The notes: a model not told the origin generated them from the sequence alone. DNA of 64,000 bases from Desulfovibrio sp. ZJ209 (GCF_011039135.1 NZ_JAAKEJ010000006.1:124001-188000), one strand, 5' to 3'; numbered from the stretch's first letter, positions 19,897 to 32,960 are shown. Program-made: numbers and translations.

Positions 19897-20847
19897 CTAA
19901 TAGGGCGTCCCGGTGGCGAGCATGTGCGCGAGCAGGGCGTCCTTGAGCCACAGGGCCACGGGCCCGGGCCGGCCGCGGGTCTCGCCCTCGCCCACCGGGC
20001 GCCCGTCAAAGTGGGTCACGGCCACGCAGAGCGTGGCGCTCGTGAAGAGCAGCATCTCCCGCGCGCGGGCGATCTCGTCCCGGTGGATGGGGCCTTCCAC
20101 CACGGGCATGCGCTCCGCCGCCAGCCTGAGCGCTGCGAGGAGCGTCGTTCCGGGCAGGATGCGCCGTATCTCCGGGCTGCGCAGGCGCCCTTCGGCGTCC
20201 ACGATGCCGATGTTGGCGATGGCCGCCTCGCCCATGTGGCCCTCCTCGTCAAAGGTCACGGCCACGTCCATGCCCTTCTCCCGCGCCTCGGCCGCCATGA
20301 AGACATTGGGCAGATAGTTGGTGTTCTTGATGCGCGCGAGATATTCCTGCTTGGGCGGGATGGCGCTCGTGAAGGCCGTAAGCCCCTTCAGGTAATACTC
20401 CTCCGTGGGGAGGCGCGAGGCGAGCGCCACGATGTAGAGCCCGGCCACCGGGCACTCGGCGGGCGAGATGCCGAAGCCGCCCGGCCCCCGGGAGAGGAAG
20501 ACGCGCACGTCGCAATGGTCGCGCCCGCCGGCCCGGGCCACGTCGAGGATGCGCTCGCGCAGCTCCTCCCACGAACAGGGCGGCGTGATGGCAAGCGCGG
20601 CCGCGCCCTCGCGCAGGCGCGCCAGGTGCGCTTCGAGGGCGAAAACGCGGCGCCCGCGGCAGCAGATGCTCTCGAAAAGGCCGTCGCCCCGGTGACAGAG
20701 GTGGTCGTCCAGCGGCACGAAGAGCAGGCGACCGTCCGTTGAGATGCGGCCCACGCGCCAGTCATAGAAGGCGAGCACCTTTTCCGCGCCCGGCCTCGGC
20801 GCGGCGAGCAGGGCCTCCAGGTACTCCTCGCGGTCGGACGCTTCCAT
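19897..20847 (-). CDS. Class IV pyridoxal-phosphate aminotransferase
   Basis: 316-residue PLP enzyme of the branched-chain aminotransferase / aminodeoxychorismate lyase / D-amino-acid aminotransferase fold. The Schiff-base lysine is Lys174 in LARIKNTNYLPN. Other marks are HRGDGLFESI near residue 50, and GHMGEAAIANIGIVD, which in the family precedes the phosphate-binding region. The sequence does not separate the three activities. It starts at 20847 behind GGAGCGGG, 16 bases after the asd stop, so asd and this gene are likely one transcript, which weakly favours an amino-acid role. Confidence 0.82.
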   Translation of the reverse strand: MEASDREEYLEALLAAPRPGAEKVLAFYDWRVGRISTDGRLLFVPLDDHLCHRGDGLFESICCRGRRVFALEAHLARLREGAAALAITPPCSWEELRERILDVARAGGRDHCDVRVFLSRGPGGFGISPAECPVAGLYIVALASRLPTEEYYLKGLTAFTSAIPPKQEYLARIKNTNYLPNVFMAAEAREKGMDVAVTFDEEGHMGEAAIANIGIVDAEGRLRSPEIRRILPGTTLLAALRLAAERMPVVEGPIHRDEIARAREMLLFTSATLCVAVTHFDGRPVGEGETRGRPGPVALWLKDALLAHMLATGTPY

Positions 20848-20863
20848 CCCGCTCCTCCGACGC

Positions 20864-21910
20864 TTACGCGATGAACACGTCCCTGTCGGGCACGCGCACG
20901 AGGTCGCGCCGCACCAGCTCCTCGGCGATCTGCACGGCGTTGAGCGCCGCGCCCTTGCGCACGTTGTCGGCCACGATCCACATGTTGAGGCCCTTTTCCA
21001 CGGATTCGTCCTCGCGGATGCGGCCCACGAAGACATCATCCTCGCCGATGGCATCGGCCTGCATGGGATAGAGCAACTCGCGCGGATTGTCGAACACGCG
21101 CACGCCCGGCGCCTGCGAGAGCAGGATGCGCGCCTCCTTGGGGGTCATCTTTTTCTTCGTCTCCACATTGACGGCCTCGCCGTGGCAGTAGAACACGGGC
21201 ACGCGCACGCAGGTGGCCGTCACCCTGATGGACGGGTCCTCCATGATCTTGACGGTCTCGTTGACCATCTTCATCTCTTCCTTGGTGTAGTCGTTGTCCA
21301 GAAAGACATCGATGTGCGGCAGCGCGTTGAACGCGATGCGGTAGGGATAGACCTTGCTTTCCGGGTCGCGGCCGTTGAAGAGGTCGCGCACCTGCCGCTC
21401 CAGCTCCTCGATGCCCTTCTGGCCCGTGCCGGACACGGCCTGGTAGGTGGAGACCACCACGCGCGTGACGCCCACGGCGTCGTGGATGGGCTTCAGCACC
21501 ACCACCATCTGGATGGTGGAGCAGTTGGGGTTGGCGATGATGCCCTCGTGGTTCTCGAGCGCGTCGGGGTTGACCTCGGGCACCACCAAGGGGCAGCGCG
21601 GGTCCATGCGCCAGGCCGAGGAATTGTCCACCACCACGCAGCCGGCGTGCGCGGCCAGCGGCGCGAACTTTTCGGAAGTGGAACCGCCAGCGGAAAAGAG
21701 GGCGAGGTTGATGCCCTCGAAGGAGTCCTCCTTCAGCTCTTCCACCACAAGCTCCTCGTCGCCAAAGGGCACGCGGCTGCCGGCCGAGCGCGCCGAGGCG
21801 AAGGCGCGCACACGGGTTGCCGGGAAGGCCCGGTCATGGAGGGTCTTGAGCATTTCACGGCCCACGGCGCCGGTGGCGCCGACAACGGCGACGGTCAGGT
21901 TCTCGCTCAT
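20864..21910 (-). CDS. asd: Aspartate-semialdehyde dehydrogenase
   Basis: Reduces aspartyl phosphate to aspartate semialdehyde with NADPH, the branch point to lysine/diaminopimelate, threonine and methionine. 348 residues. The N-terminal NADP-binding GATGAVGREML, the catalytic Cys130 in NPNCSTIQMV and the C-terminal substrate domain are all present. ATG at 21910 follows AGGAGACCGATACCGCC. dapA, the next enzyme in the lysine branch, is also in this window (43238-44125) but separately transcribed. The gene diverges from the epimerase gene at 22137. Confidence 0.95.
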   Translation of the reverse strand: MSENLTVAVVGATGAVGREMLKTLHDRAFPATRVRAFASARSAGSRVPFGDEELVVEELKEDSFEGINLALFSAGGSTSEKFAPLAAHAGCVVVDNSSAWRMDPRCPLVVPEVNPDALENHEGIIANPNCSTIQMVVVLKPIHDAVGVTRVVVSTYQAVSGTGQKGIEELERQVRDLFNGRDPESKVYPYRIAFNALPHIDVFLDNDYTKEEMKMVNETVKIMEDPSIRVTATCVRVPVFYCHGEAVNVETKKKMTPKEARILLSQAPGVRVFDNPRELLYPMQADAIGEDDVFVGRIREDESVEKGLNMWIVADNVRKGAALNAVQIAEELVRRDLVRVPDRDVFIA

Positions 21911-22136
21911 GGCGGTATCGGTCTCCTTCTTGCTTGGCTTTGCCGGAGGTCATGCGGCCCCTGCCGCCTTTCCGCCAGCAAAGTCAGGGGACTATAGCCC
22001 CGGGCGCCGCAAAAGGGAAGCGGGCCCGCGCCCCGGCCGCGCAGGCCGCCCCGATCCCCGCAGGGCCGGGCGCCGGCCGCTTGCCCCGCGCCCCTATCTG
22101 GCATACTCTCCCGGCTGCCAGCCCAAAGGAGAACTT

Positions 22137-23153
22137 ATGCACGTCCTCGTCACCGGCGCCGCCGGCTTCATCGGCTACCACCTCGCCAAAAGGCTGCTCG
22201 CCGACGGGCACACCGTGGTGGGCATCGACAACCTGAACGCCTATTACGATGTGGCCCTCAAGGAAGCGCGCCTCAAGGAGCTGGCCAGGCTCCCCCAGAG
22301 CGCGGCCTTCCGCTTCGAGCGCCTCGACCTCGCCGACGGGGACGGCATGGCGCGCCTGTTCGCGGCCGAGCGCTTCACGCATGTGGTCAACCTGGCGGCG
22401 CAGGCCGGCGTGCGCTACAGCCTGAAGGATCCGGCCTCCTATATCAGCTCCAACCTCGTGGGCTTCGGCCATGTGCTCGAGGGCTGCCGCCAGAACGGCG
22501 TGGAGCACCTCGTCTTCGCCTCGTCCTCCTCGGTCTACGGGCTCAACGCCGCCATGCCCTATTCCACGCGGCACAACGTCGACCACCCCGTGAGCCTCTA
22601 CGCGGCCACCAAGAAGAGCGACGAGCTCATGGCCCACGCCTACAGCCACCTGTTCGGCATCCCCGCCACGGGCCTGCGCTTCTTCACGGTCTACGGGCCC
22701 TGGGGCCGGCCGGACATGGCGCTCCACCTCTTCACCACGGCCATCCTGAAGGGCGAGCCCATCAAGGTCTTCAACGAGGGCCGCATGCGCCGCGACTTCA
22801 CCTATATCGACGACATCGTGGAGGGCATGGCGCGCCTTCTGCCCATCCCCGCCGCGCCCGACCCGGCCTTCGACGCGGCCGCGCCCAGCCCGGCCGCGAG
22901 CTCCGCGCCGTGGCGCATCTACAATATCGGCAATCACGACACCGTGGAGCTTGGCACTTTCATCGACACGCTGGAAAAGGCCCTCGGCAAGAAGGCCGTC
23001 CGCGAGCTTTTGCCCATGCAGCCCGGCGACGTGGAATCCACCTGGGCGGACGTGGACGACCTCGCCCGCGTCACGGGCTTCACGCCGGCCACGCCGCTCG
23101 CCGTGGGCATCGGCCGCTTCGTGGACTGGTACAGGGAGTATTACGGCGCATGA
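22137..23153 (+). CDS. UDP-glucuronate 4-epimerase-like sugar-nucleotide epimerase
   Basis: Extended short-chain dehydrogenase/reductase of 338 residues. NAD-binding GAAGFIGYHLAKRL is at the N-terminus, the catalytic triad is in SSSSVYG and Tyr155-x3-Lys159 (LYAATKKSDELM), and the segment FTVYGPWGRPDMALHLFT is typical of UDP-glucuronate 4-epimerases, which supply UDP-galacturonate for surface polysaccharide. The AAAGGAGAACTT ribosome-binding site fixes the ATG at 22137. It is the first gene of a chain in which each following start overlaps the previous stop. Confidence 0.88.
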   Translation: MHVLVTGAAGFIGYHLAKRLLADGHTVVGIDNLNAYYDVALKEARLKELARLPQSAAFRFERLDLADGDGMARLFAAERFTHVVNLAAQAGVRYSLKDPASYISSNLVGFGHVLEGCRQNGVEHLVFASSSSVYGLNAAMPYSTRHNVDHPVSLYAATKKSDELMAHAYSHLFGIPATGLRFFTVYGPWGRPDMALHLFTTAILKGEPIKVFNEGRMRRDFTYIDDIVEGMARLLPIPAAPDPAFDAAAPSPAASSAPWRIYNIGNHDTVELGTFIDTLEKALGKKAVRELLPMQPGDVESTWADVDDLARVTGFTPATPLAVGIGRFVDWYREYYGA

Positions 23154-25291
23154 GCGCGGCCACGCCCGACACGCCGGCGCGCCCCGAGATCCTCGCCCCG
23201 GCCGGCGACACGCCCTCTTTCCTGGCGGCGCTCGCCGCCGGCGCCGACGCCGTTTATGTGGGCCTCAAGCATTTTTCCGCGCGCATGGAGGCCGAGAATT
23301 TCGGCGTAGGCGAGCTTACTCGCCTCACCGACCTCGCCCACGAGGAGGGCCGCCGCGTCTATGTGGCCATGAACACCCTCATCAAGCCCGGCGAGACCGG
23401 CGCGGCCTGGCGGCTCGTGGCGCGCCTCGCCCGGCGCGTTGAGCCGGACGGCCTCATCCTCCAGGACCCGGGCCTCATCGACATCGCCCGCCAGGCCGGC
23501 TTCACGGGCGGCCTCGCGCTCTCCACGCTCGCCAATGTGACCCACCCGCTGGCCCTTGAGGAGGCGAAGCGCCTCGGCGCGAGCCGGGTCATCCTGCCGC
23601 GCGAGCTCTCCATCGACGAGATCCGCGCCATGGGCGCCGCGTGCCCCGAGGGGCTCGACCTTGAGCTCTTCGTGCAGGGGGCGCTCTGCTATTGCGTGTC
23701 CGGGCGCTGCTACTGGTCGAGCTACATGGGGGGCAAGAGCGGCCTGCGCGGTCGCTGCGTGCAGCCCTGCCGCCGCGTCTACAGCGAGGTCGCGCGCCAG
23801 GGCGCCCGCCCGCGGGGCAAGGACGCCCCGCGCCGCAAGGGCGCCGGAAACAGCCGTCCCGCGCCTTCAGGGGAAGCGCGCCCGACCCACGCCAAGGCCG
23901 GCGGCAAGTCGGGCCGCTTCTTCTCCTGCCGCGACCTCGAGCTCGGGCCGCTGGTCAAGACCCTGCTCGATGTGCCGCACCTTGCCTCGTGGAAGATCGA
24001 GGGCCGGAAGAAGGGGCCGCACTACGTCTTTCATACGGTGACGGCCTACCGCCTGTTGCGCGACCATCCCGGCGACCCTGCGGCGCGGAAGACGGCCCAG
24101 AACATCCTCGAACTGGCCCTGGGGCGCCCCGGGGTGAAGGCGCGCTTTTTGCCGCAATCGCCGGAGGAGGCCGCCAGCCCGGACAAACAGACGAGCTCGG
24201 GCCTGCTCGCCGGCAAGGTCCGCATCACACCCGAGGGCGGCTGCGAGCTCAAGCCGCATCTCGAGCTTTTGGCCGGCGATTATTTGCGCGTGGGCGTGGA
24301 GGACGAGCGCTGGCACGCCACGCTCCCCGTGACGCGGCGCGTGCCCAAGGCGGGCACCCTGCGCCTCAAGCTCGCAAAGCACGCCACGCCGAAGGCCGGT
24401 ACGCCGGTCTACCTCATCGACCGCCGCGAACCCGAGCTCCAGCGCCTGCTCGGCGAATGGCGCAAGCGCCTTGACGCCCTGAAGGAGCCTCCCGCGCAGG
24501 ATACGGCCCCGCCGGCGGGGGGCCCGCGCCTGCCGAAGCCGGCGCGCCCGCGCCCGCGGCCGGACATGCTGCTCACTTCCGGGGCAGGCCGGGGGAAGGG
24601 CGAAAACAGCCGCGCCGGCGGAAGCGCTCCCGGGCGCCGGACCGTGCCCGCGCTCTGGCTCTCGCCGCGCACGGCCGAGCTTTCGCGCACGCTCGTTGGC
24701 CGCACGGCGTGGTGGCTGCCGCCCGTGGTCTGGCCCGAGGAGGAGGCCGCGCTCGCCCGCATGATCGAGCGCCTCTGGCGCGAGGGCGCGCGGCACTTTG
24801 TCTGCAACTCCCCGTGGCAGCGGGCCTTTTTTCCCGAGAGGCTCCCGGAGGATGCCGACCTTCTGGCCGGGCCCTTCTGCAATATCGCCAATGCCGCGGC
24901 CCTCGCCGTGCTGGCGGGCCAGGGCTTCGCCGGCGCCTTCGTGAGCCCGGAGCTTTCGCGGGACGACGCCCTGGCGCTGCCCGCGCAGAGCCCGCTCCCG
25001 CTGGGGGCCGTCATCTCCGGCTTCTGGCCCGTGGGGATCTCCCGCTTCGGGCAGGCGGCGCTCAAGCCCAACGAACCCTTCATGAGCCCCAAGGGCGAAG
25101 TGTTCTGGACAAGGCGCTACGGCGGCACGCTGTGGATCTATCCGGCGTGGCCGCTGGACCTTTCCGGGCAGCGCCACGAGATGCGGGACGCTGGCTACAG
25201 CTTCTTCGCGCGCATGGAGGAGGCGCCGCCGCAGGGCCTGCCGGAGCTTCGCCGCGAGGGCCTGTTCAACTGGAACGGCGCCCTCCTGTGA
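23150..25291 (+). CDS. U32-family collagenase-like protein (RlhA/TrhP group)
   Basis: 713-residue member of peptidase family U32. Characterised relatives (RlhA, TrhP) do not cleave collagen but hydroxylate rRNA or tRNA bases and carry an iron-sulfur cluster. The U32 core is at about 10-290 (EILAPAGDTPSFLAALAAGA, VAMNTLIKP, QDPGLIDIA), with the cysteine set LCYCVSGRCYWSS and GRCVQPCRR near 180-215. A long Ala/Arg/Pro-rich linker (about 220-255 and 445-500) separates it from a second, less conserved half. The ATG at 23150 overlaps the epimerase stop (ATGA), so translation is coupled. Confidence 0.8.
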   Translation: MSAATPDTPARPEILAPAGDTPSFLAALAAGADAVYVGLKHFSARMEAENFGVGELTRLTDLAHEEGRRVYVAMNTLIKPGETGAAWRLVARLARRVEPDGLILQDPGLIDIARQAGFTGGLALSTLANVTHPLALEEAKRLGASRVILPRELSIDEIRAMGAACPEGLDLELFVQGALCYCVSGRCYWSSYMGGKSGLRGRCVQPCRRVYSEVARQGARPRGKDAPRRKGAGNSRPAPSGEARPTHAKAGGKSGRFFSCRDLELGPLVKTLLDVPHLASWKIEGRKKGPHYVFHTVTAYRLLRDHPGDPAARKTAQNILELALGRPGVKARFLPQSPEEAASPDKQTSSGLLAGKVRITPEGGCELKPHLELLAGDYLRVGVEDERWHATLPVTRRVPKAGTLRLKLAKHATPKAGTPVYLIDRREPELQRLLGEWRKRLDALKEPPAQDTAPPAGGPRLPKPARPRPRPDMLLTSGAGRGKGENSRAGGSAPGRRTVPALWLSPRTAELSRTLVGRTAWWLPPVVWPEEEAALARMIERLWREGARHFVCNSPWQRAFFPERLPEDADLLAGPFCNIANAAALAVLAGQGFAGAFVSPELSRDDALALPAQSPLPLGAVISGFWPVGISRFGQAALKPNEPFMSPKGEVFWTRRYGGTLWIYPAWPLDLSGQRHEMRDAGYSFFARMEEAPPQGLPELRREGLFNWNGALL

Positions 25292-26084
25292 CGGAAGCCC
25301 CGCACTACCCGCGCGGGCTCGCGCAGCCGCGGGGCGCCTACCGCTTCGGGCTGGAGGCTTTGCTGCTGGCGGCCTTTGCCGCGCGAATCCTGCGCGAACG
25401 GCGCGGCGTGGAGCGGGAATGCGCCGTGGCCGAGCTCGGCACGGGCTGCGGCGCGGCCCTGCTGGGCGTGGCCTTGCAACTTCCCCACGCCATGTGCCTG
25501 GGGCTCGAGCGCGAGCCCGTTCTTGTGGAGGCGGCGCGCGCCAATGCCGAGGCGCTGGGCCTTTCCGGGCGCGTCCGCTTTGCTGAGGTCGATGTGGCGG
25601 CGCCGCTGCCAGATGCGGCACCACAGGACATAGTGCTCGCCAATCCGCCCTGGGGCCTTGCGGGCGGCGGGCGCCCTTCGCCCTCGGGCCTGCGCGAGAC
25701 GGCCCTGCGGGCAGAATGCATGCCCGGGGGCGACGCCTTCCCCATTTTTTGCGCGGCGGGCCTGCGCCTCTTGCGCCACAGGGGCGCCTTTTGCTGCATC
25801 GTGCCGGCAGTGGCGCTCACACGCATCTGCGCCGCCCTTGAGGGCGCGCGCCTGGGCCTGCGCCGTGTCCTGCCGCTCAGGCCGCACAGCGGGGAGGCCG
25901 CGCACCGCCTGCTTTTGCTCGCCCTGAAAGGGGCCTCGGCCGAGCCCGTCCTGTGTTCGCCGCTCACGCTCCACCGCAGGGGCGCGACTTCGGGCTCCTC
26001 GTGGACGCACGCGGCGCTCGGCTTCTGCCCCTGGCTCGCGCACGATCCCGCCGCATCCGGCCCGCCGCCCCACGGAGACGCCTT

Positions 26085-26088
<4 letters not shown>
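25288..26088 (+). CDS. TrmN6-like adenine-N6 methyltransferase
   Basis: 266-residue class I SAM methyltransferase. SAM-binding AELGTGCGAALLGVAL and the adenine-N6 signature NPPW (Asn119) point to the YfiC/TrmN6 group, which methylates A37 of tRNA-Val, though other amino-methylases share the motif. The start is GTG at 25288, overlapping the U32 stop as GTGA; no upstream in-frame ATG is compatible. The next gene again overlaps by four bases. The C-terminal ~30 residues are Pro/Gly-rich and not part of the fold. Confidence 0.75.
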
Positions 26089-29261
<3,173 letters not shown>

Positions 29262-29305
29262 GCCAGCGCCGCGCAAAAAATTTTTTCAAGGTGCGCTCAC
29301 GCCCC

Positions 29306-29336
29306 TTGACTCTATAGCCGCTATAGCACTTATGGT
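29306..29336 (+). promoter_or_regulatory. MerR-type (PbrR/CadR/ZntR-like) metal-responsive promoter
   Basis: TTGACT (29306-29311) and TATGGT (29331-29336) are separated by 19 bp, too long for an ordinary sigma-70 promoter and diagnostic of MerR-family control. The spacer holds the dyad CTATAGCCGCTATAG. The left half TTGACTCTATAG matches, from memory, the pbrA promoter of Cupriavidus. It drives the P-type ATPase at 29390. No merR-like regulator gene is in the window. Confidence 0.8.
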
Positions 29337-29389
29337 TGACATGGATGTACGCCGGAGCCGCTGAAACGCCCGGCCTAAGGAGAAAACCC

Positions 29390-31687
29390 ATGTCCCAATG
29401 CCAGTGCTGCCACGACCATCACGAGCTCCACGGCCACGAGGGCCACGAGCATACTCACGCCGCCCACGACCACGACGGGCACGCCCATTGCCACTGCGAC
29501 CACAGCCACGAGGCCCGGGCCGCCTTCACCACCCCCGTGCCCGCGTCCACGGCCACGCGCGCGGTCTACCGCATCCCCAACATGGACTGCCCCATGGAGG
29601 AGGCGCTCATCCGCAACAAGCTCGGCACCCTCCCCGGCGTGACCGGGCTCGGGTTCAACCTCATGCAGCGCCTGCTCACCGTGGACCACGAGCCCGGTCT
29701 CGCGGCCTCCCGCATCGAGGAAGCGCTCCTTGCCATCGACATGGCCCCGGCGCAGCCGGACGCGGCGCCGGCCGCCCCGCAGGCGCTCCCGTGGCGGCGC
29801 ATCTGCTGGGCCACCGGGCTCGCCGCGCTGGCCGAAGCCGTGGAACTTGGCGCGGAATGGGGGCACTTCCCCGCCGCGATGCAAAACGGGGCGGAATGGG
29901 CGGCCGCGGCGCTCTCGCTGGCGGCCATCCTGCTCGCGGGGCTCGGCACCTTCCGCAAGGGCTGGCTCGCGCTCATCAACCGCAACCTCAATATCAACGC
30001 CCTCATGGCCGTGGCCGTCACCGGCGCCTTCTGCATCGGGCAATTCCCCGAGGCGGCCATGGTCATGGCGCTCTTCAACCTCTCCGAAGCGCTGGAGGCC
30101 CGCGCCCTCGACCGCGCGCGCAACGCCGTGAGCGACCTTCTGGCGCTGGCGCCGGCCACGGCCACCGTGCTCCAGCCGGACGGCGCGTGGCTGGAAGTGC
30201 CCGCCGCCGATGTGGCCGTGGGGAGCCGCGTGCGTGTGCGCCCCGGCGAGCGCGTGGCCCTGGACGGCGAGGTGGTGGAGGGCCGCTCCACGGTCAACCA
30301 GGCGCCCATCACCGGCGAGAGCATCCCTGTTGAGAAGGCCGTCGGCGACACGGTCTATGCCGGCACCATCAACGAGACCGGGGCCTTCGAGTTCACCGTC
30401 ACCGCGGCCGCCCGCGACACCACGCTCGCGCGCATCATCCACGCCGTGGAGGAGGCCCAGGCCACGCGCGCGCCCATGCAGCGCTTCGTGGACAGCTTCG
30501 CGCGCTGGTACACGCCCGCGGTCTTCGCGCTGGCCGTGGTGACGGCCCTCGTGCCGCCGCTCTTCTTCGGCGCGGCGTGGGCCGGCTCGGTCTACATGGC
30601 GCTCGTGCTGCTCGTCATCGGCTGCCCCTGCGCGCTCGTCATCTCCACGCCCGTGACCGTGGTCTCCGGCATGGCCGCGGCCGCGCGCAAGGGCATCCTC
30701 ATCAAGGGCGGCGCCTATCTGGAGCAGGGGCGCCTGCTCGACCGCCTCGCCCTCGACAAGACCGGCACCCTCACCCGCGGCGAGCCTGTGCAGACGGACT
30801 TCGTTCTCCTCGCCGAGGAGGGCCGGCGCGACGAGATCGCCCGCATGGCGGCGAGCCTCGCGGCCCGCTCCGACCACCCGGTGTCGCGGGCGGTGGCGGC
30901 CGCGGGCAAGGATCGCGCCCTGCTCGACATGGACGCCGTGGAGGCCCTGCCCGGCGAGGGCGTGGCAGGAAGCGGCGCGGGCCGGCGCTGGTATCTCGGC
31001 AATTACCGACTCATGGAGCGCCTCGGCGCGGGAGGGCCGGCCCTCAGGGAACGCATGGGCGCCCTGGAGGCCGGCGGCAAGACCACGGTGGTGCTGGCCT
31101 CGGCGGAGCTTGCAAAGCCCGAGGCCGCACGCGCCGAAGCCCTGTTCGCCGTGGCCGACGGCCTGCGCGAGACCAGCGTGGAGGCCGTGGCCGAGCTCAA
31201 GGCCCTCGGCGTGCGCACCCTCCTCCTCACCGGCGACACCGAGGCCACGGCCAGGGCCATGGCGAAGGCCGCGGGCGTGGACGAATACCGCGCCGGGCTG
31301 CTCCCGCAGGACAAGCTCGCCATCGTGGAGGAACTGGAGCGCACGGGCGCGCATGTGGGCATGGTGGGCGACGGCATCAACGATGCGCCCGCGCTCGCCA
31401 AGGCAAATATCGGCTTCGCCATGGCGGCCGGCGGCACGGACACGGCCATCGAGACCGCGGACGTGGCCCTCATGGACGACGACCTGCGCAAGGTGCCGCG
31501 CTTCATTCGCCTTTCGCGCGCGACCCACGCCATCCTTGTGGAGAACATCGCCTTCGCGCTCGGCATCAAGGCCGTGTTCTTCACCCTGACCTTCGCCGGC
31601 ATGGCGACCATGTGGATGGCGGTCTTCGCGGACGTGGGCGCCTCGCTCGTGGTGGTGGCCAACGGCCTCAGGATCCTGCGGAAGTAA
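29390..31687 (+). CDS. P1B-type heavy-metal ATPase (Zn/Cd/Pb exporter)
   Basis: 765-residue inner-membrane pump exporting soft divalent cations by ATP hydrolysis. The first ~50 residues are His-rich (metal-binding), followed by one heavy-metal-associated domain whose motif is MDCPMEE rather than the CxxC of copper pumps. TGES, the ion-pore Cys412-Pro-Cys414, the phosphorylated Asp456 in DKTGTLT and GDGINDAPAL complete the cycle. MDCPMEE plus CPC fits the ZntA/CadA group. The ATG at 29390 follows AAGGAGAAAACCC, about 50 bases after a MerR-type promoter, so it is probably induced by its own substrate metals. Confidence 0.93.
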   Translation: MSQCQCCHDHHELHGHEGHEHTHAAHDHDGHAHCHCDHSHEARAAFTTPVPASTATRAVYRIPNMDCPMEEALIRNKLGTLPGVTGLGFNLMQRLLTVDHEPGLAASRIEEALLAIDMAPAQPDAAPAAPQALPWRRICWATGLAALAEAVELGAEWGHFPAAMQNGAEWAAAALSLAAILLAGLGTFRKGWLALINRNLNINALMAVAVTGAFCIGQFPEAAMVMALFNLSEALEARALDRARNAVSDLLALAPATATVLQPDGAWLEVPAADVAVGSRVRVRPGERVALDGEVVEGRSTVNQAPITGESIPVEKAVGDTVYAGTINETGAFEFTVTAAARDTTLARIIHAVEEAQATRAPMQRFVDSFARWYTPAVFALAVVTALVPPLFFGAAWAGSVYMALVLLVIGCPCALVISTPVTVVSGMAAAARKGILIKGGAYLEQGRLLDRLALDKTGTLTRGEPVQTDFVLLAEEGRRDEIARMAASLAARSDHPVSRAVAAAGKDRALLDMDAVEALPGEGVAGSGAGRRWYLGNYRLMERLGAGGPALRERMGALEAGGKTTVVLASAELAKPEAARAEALFAVADGLRETSVEAVAELKALGVRTLLLTGDTEATARAMAKAAGVDEYRAGLLPQDKLAIVEELERTGAHVGMVGDGINDAPALAKANIGFAMAAGGTDTAIETADVALMDDDLRKVPRFIRLSRATHAILVENIAFALGIKAVFFTLTFAGMATMWMAVFADVGASLVVVANGLRILRK

Positions 31688-31802
31688 GGGCGGAAGTAGG
31701 GGCGCAAGCAAGGGCGCAGGCTGGGGGCGCGGGCGCGGCTCCCGGAGGGCAGGCAGGGCATCCGCGCTTGCCCTCGCTCGCCTGAACGGATACTGTCGCG
31801 CC

Positions 31803-32960
31803 ATGAATGACACTCTCTCCCAAGGCGGCGGCACGGCTGCGGATGCGTTCTCCCGGCTCTTCCCCGGCGAACGCATCCGGCCCGTGGCCCCCGCGGATCT
31901 CGAGGCCGCGCGCGCGTGGCTGGACAGCCTCACCAAGCCCATGGGCAGCCTCGGGCGCCTCGAAACACTGGCGGCCCGGCTCTGGGCCATGGCGCGGGGG
32001 CGCCGCCCGCTTGACGTAGGGCCGGCCCTCATGCTCACCGTGGCCGGCGACCACGGCATCGCCGCCCAGGGCGTCTCGCCCTTTCCCCAGACCGTGACCC
32101 GCCAGATGGTCGCCAATTTCCTCGCCGGGGGCGCGGCCATCAACGTGCTCTGCGCCGCCAACGGCCTTTCCCTGCGCGTGGTGGACGCGGGCTGCGCGGG
32201 CGGCCCCTTCCCGGCGCATCCCCTGTTGCTTGACCGGCGCCAGGGCGACGGCACCGCCGATCTGAGCGCGGGGCCGGCCATGAGCCTCGCGGCCTGCGAA
32301 GCGGCCTTGCGCGCGGGCTTCGCCCTTGCGAAAGACGCCCATGCCGAGGGCTTCCGCACGCTGGGCCTGGGCGAGATGGGCATCGCCAATTCCACGGCCG
32401 CCACGGCGCTTTATTGCGCGCTGCTCGGCCTCTCGCCCGAAGCCGTGGCCGGCCCCGGCGCGGGCGCCGAACCGCCCATGGTGGCGCGCAAGGCGCGTCT
32501 CGTGGCGCAGGCGCTCAGCGTCAATGCCGATGCCGTGGCGCAGGGCCCCGTGGAGACCTTGGCCGCGCTCGGCGGCTTCGAGATCGCCGTCATGTGCGGC
32601 GCCATGCTCGGCGCCGCGGCGCAGGGCATGGCCGTGCTCGTGGACGGCTTCATCAGCACCTCTGCCTGCGCGGCGGCGCTCGCCATGGCGCCGGACTTCG
32701 CGGGCTATGCCATCCTGACCCATGTTTCGGCGGAGCCCGGCTATGCGGGCGCCATCCGCCGCATGGCGGGACGGGCCGCCCCCCATGCGGGCACCCTGGA
32801 CTGGGGGGAGCCACTGCTTGCGCTCGGCCTGCGCCTCGGCGAAGGCACGGGGGCGGCGCTGGCCTGGCCGCTGGTGAAGAGCGCGTCCGCCATCTGCAAC
32901 GACATGGCGACCATGGCTTCGGCCGGGGTCAGCGCCCGGGAAGAGGACAGGCTCGCGTGA
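31803..32960 (+). CDS. cobT: Nicotinate-nucleotide--dimethylbenzimidazole phosphoribosyltransferase
   Basis: Makes alpha-ribazole phosphate for the lower ligand of cobalamin. 385 residues; family length is about 350 and the extra is N-terminal. Recognised by SLTKPMGSLGRLETLA, TVAGDHGIAAQGVSPFPQTV, LGEMGIANSTAA and the C-terminal GEGTGAALAWPLV, which contains the proposed catalytic glutamate. ATG at 31803 lies 115 bases after the ATPase stop. No other cobalamin gene is adjacent and no cobalamin riboswitch is evident in the short leader. The stop overlaps the next start (GTGA). Confidence 0.93.
   Translation: MNDTLSQGGGTAADAFSRLFPGERIRPVAPADLEAARAWLDSLTKPMGSLGRLETLAARLWAMARGRRPLDVGPALMLTVAGDHGIAAQGVSPFPQTVTRQMVANFLAGGAAINVLCAANGLSLRVVDAGCAGGPFPAHPLLLDRRQGDGTADLSAGPAMSLAACEAALRAGFALAKDAHAEGFRTLGLGEMGIANSTAATALYCALLGLSPEAVAGPGAGAEPPMVARKARLVAQALSVNADAVAQGPVETLAALGGFEIAVMCGAMLGAAAQGMAVLVDGFISTSACAAALAMAPDFAGYAILTHVSAEPGYAGAIRRMAGRAAPHAGTLDWGEPLLALGLRLGEGTGAALAWPLVKSASAICNDMATMASAGVSAREEDRLA

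Noticed and set aside
31688-31802. Cobalamin riboswitch before cobT
   Set aside because: 115 bases of GC-rich sequence with short degenerate repeats; no B12-box-like or multi-helix pattern seen.
29375-32404. 1,009-codon minus-strand frame opposite the metal ATPase and cobT
   Set aside because: His/Gly/Arg-rich antisense translation of recognised genes.
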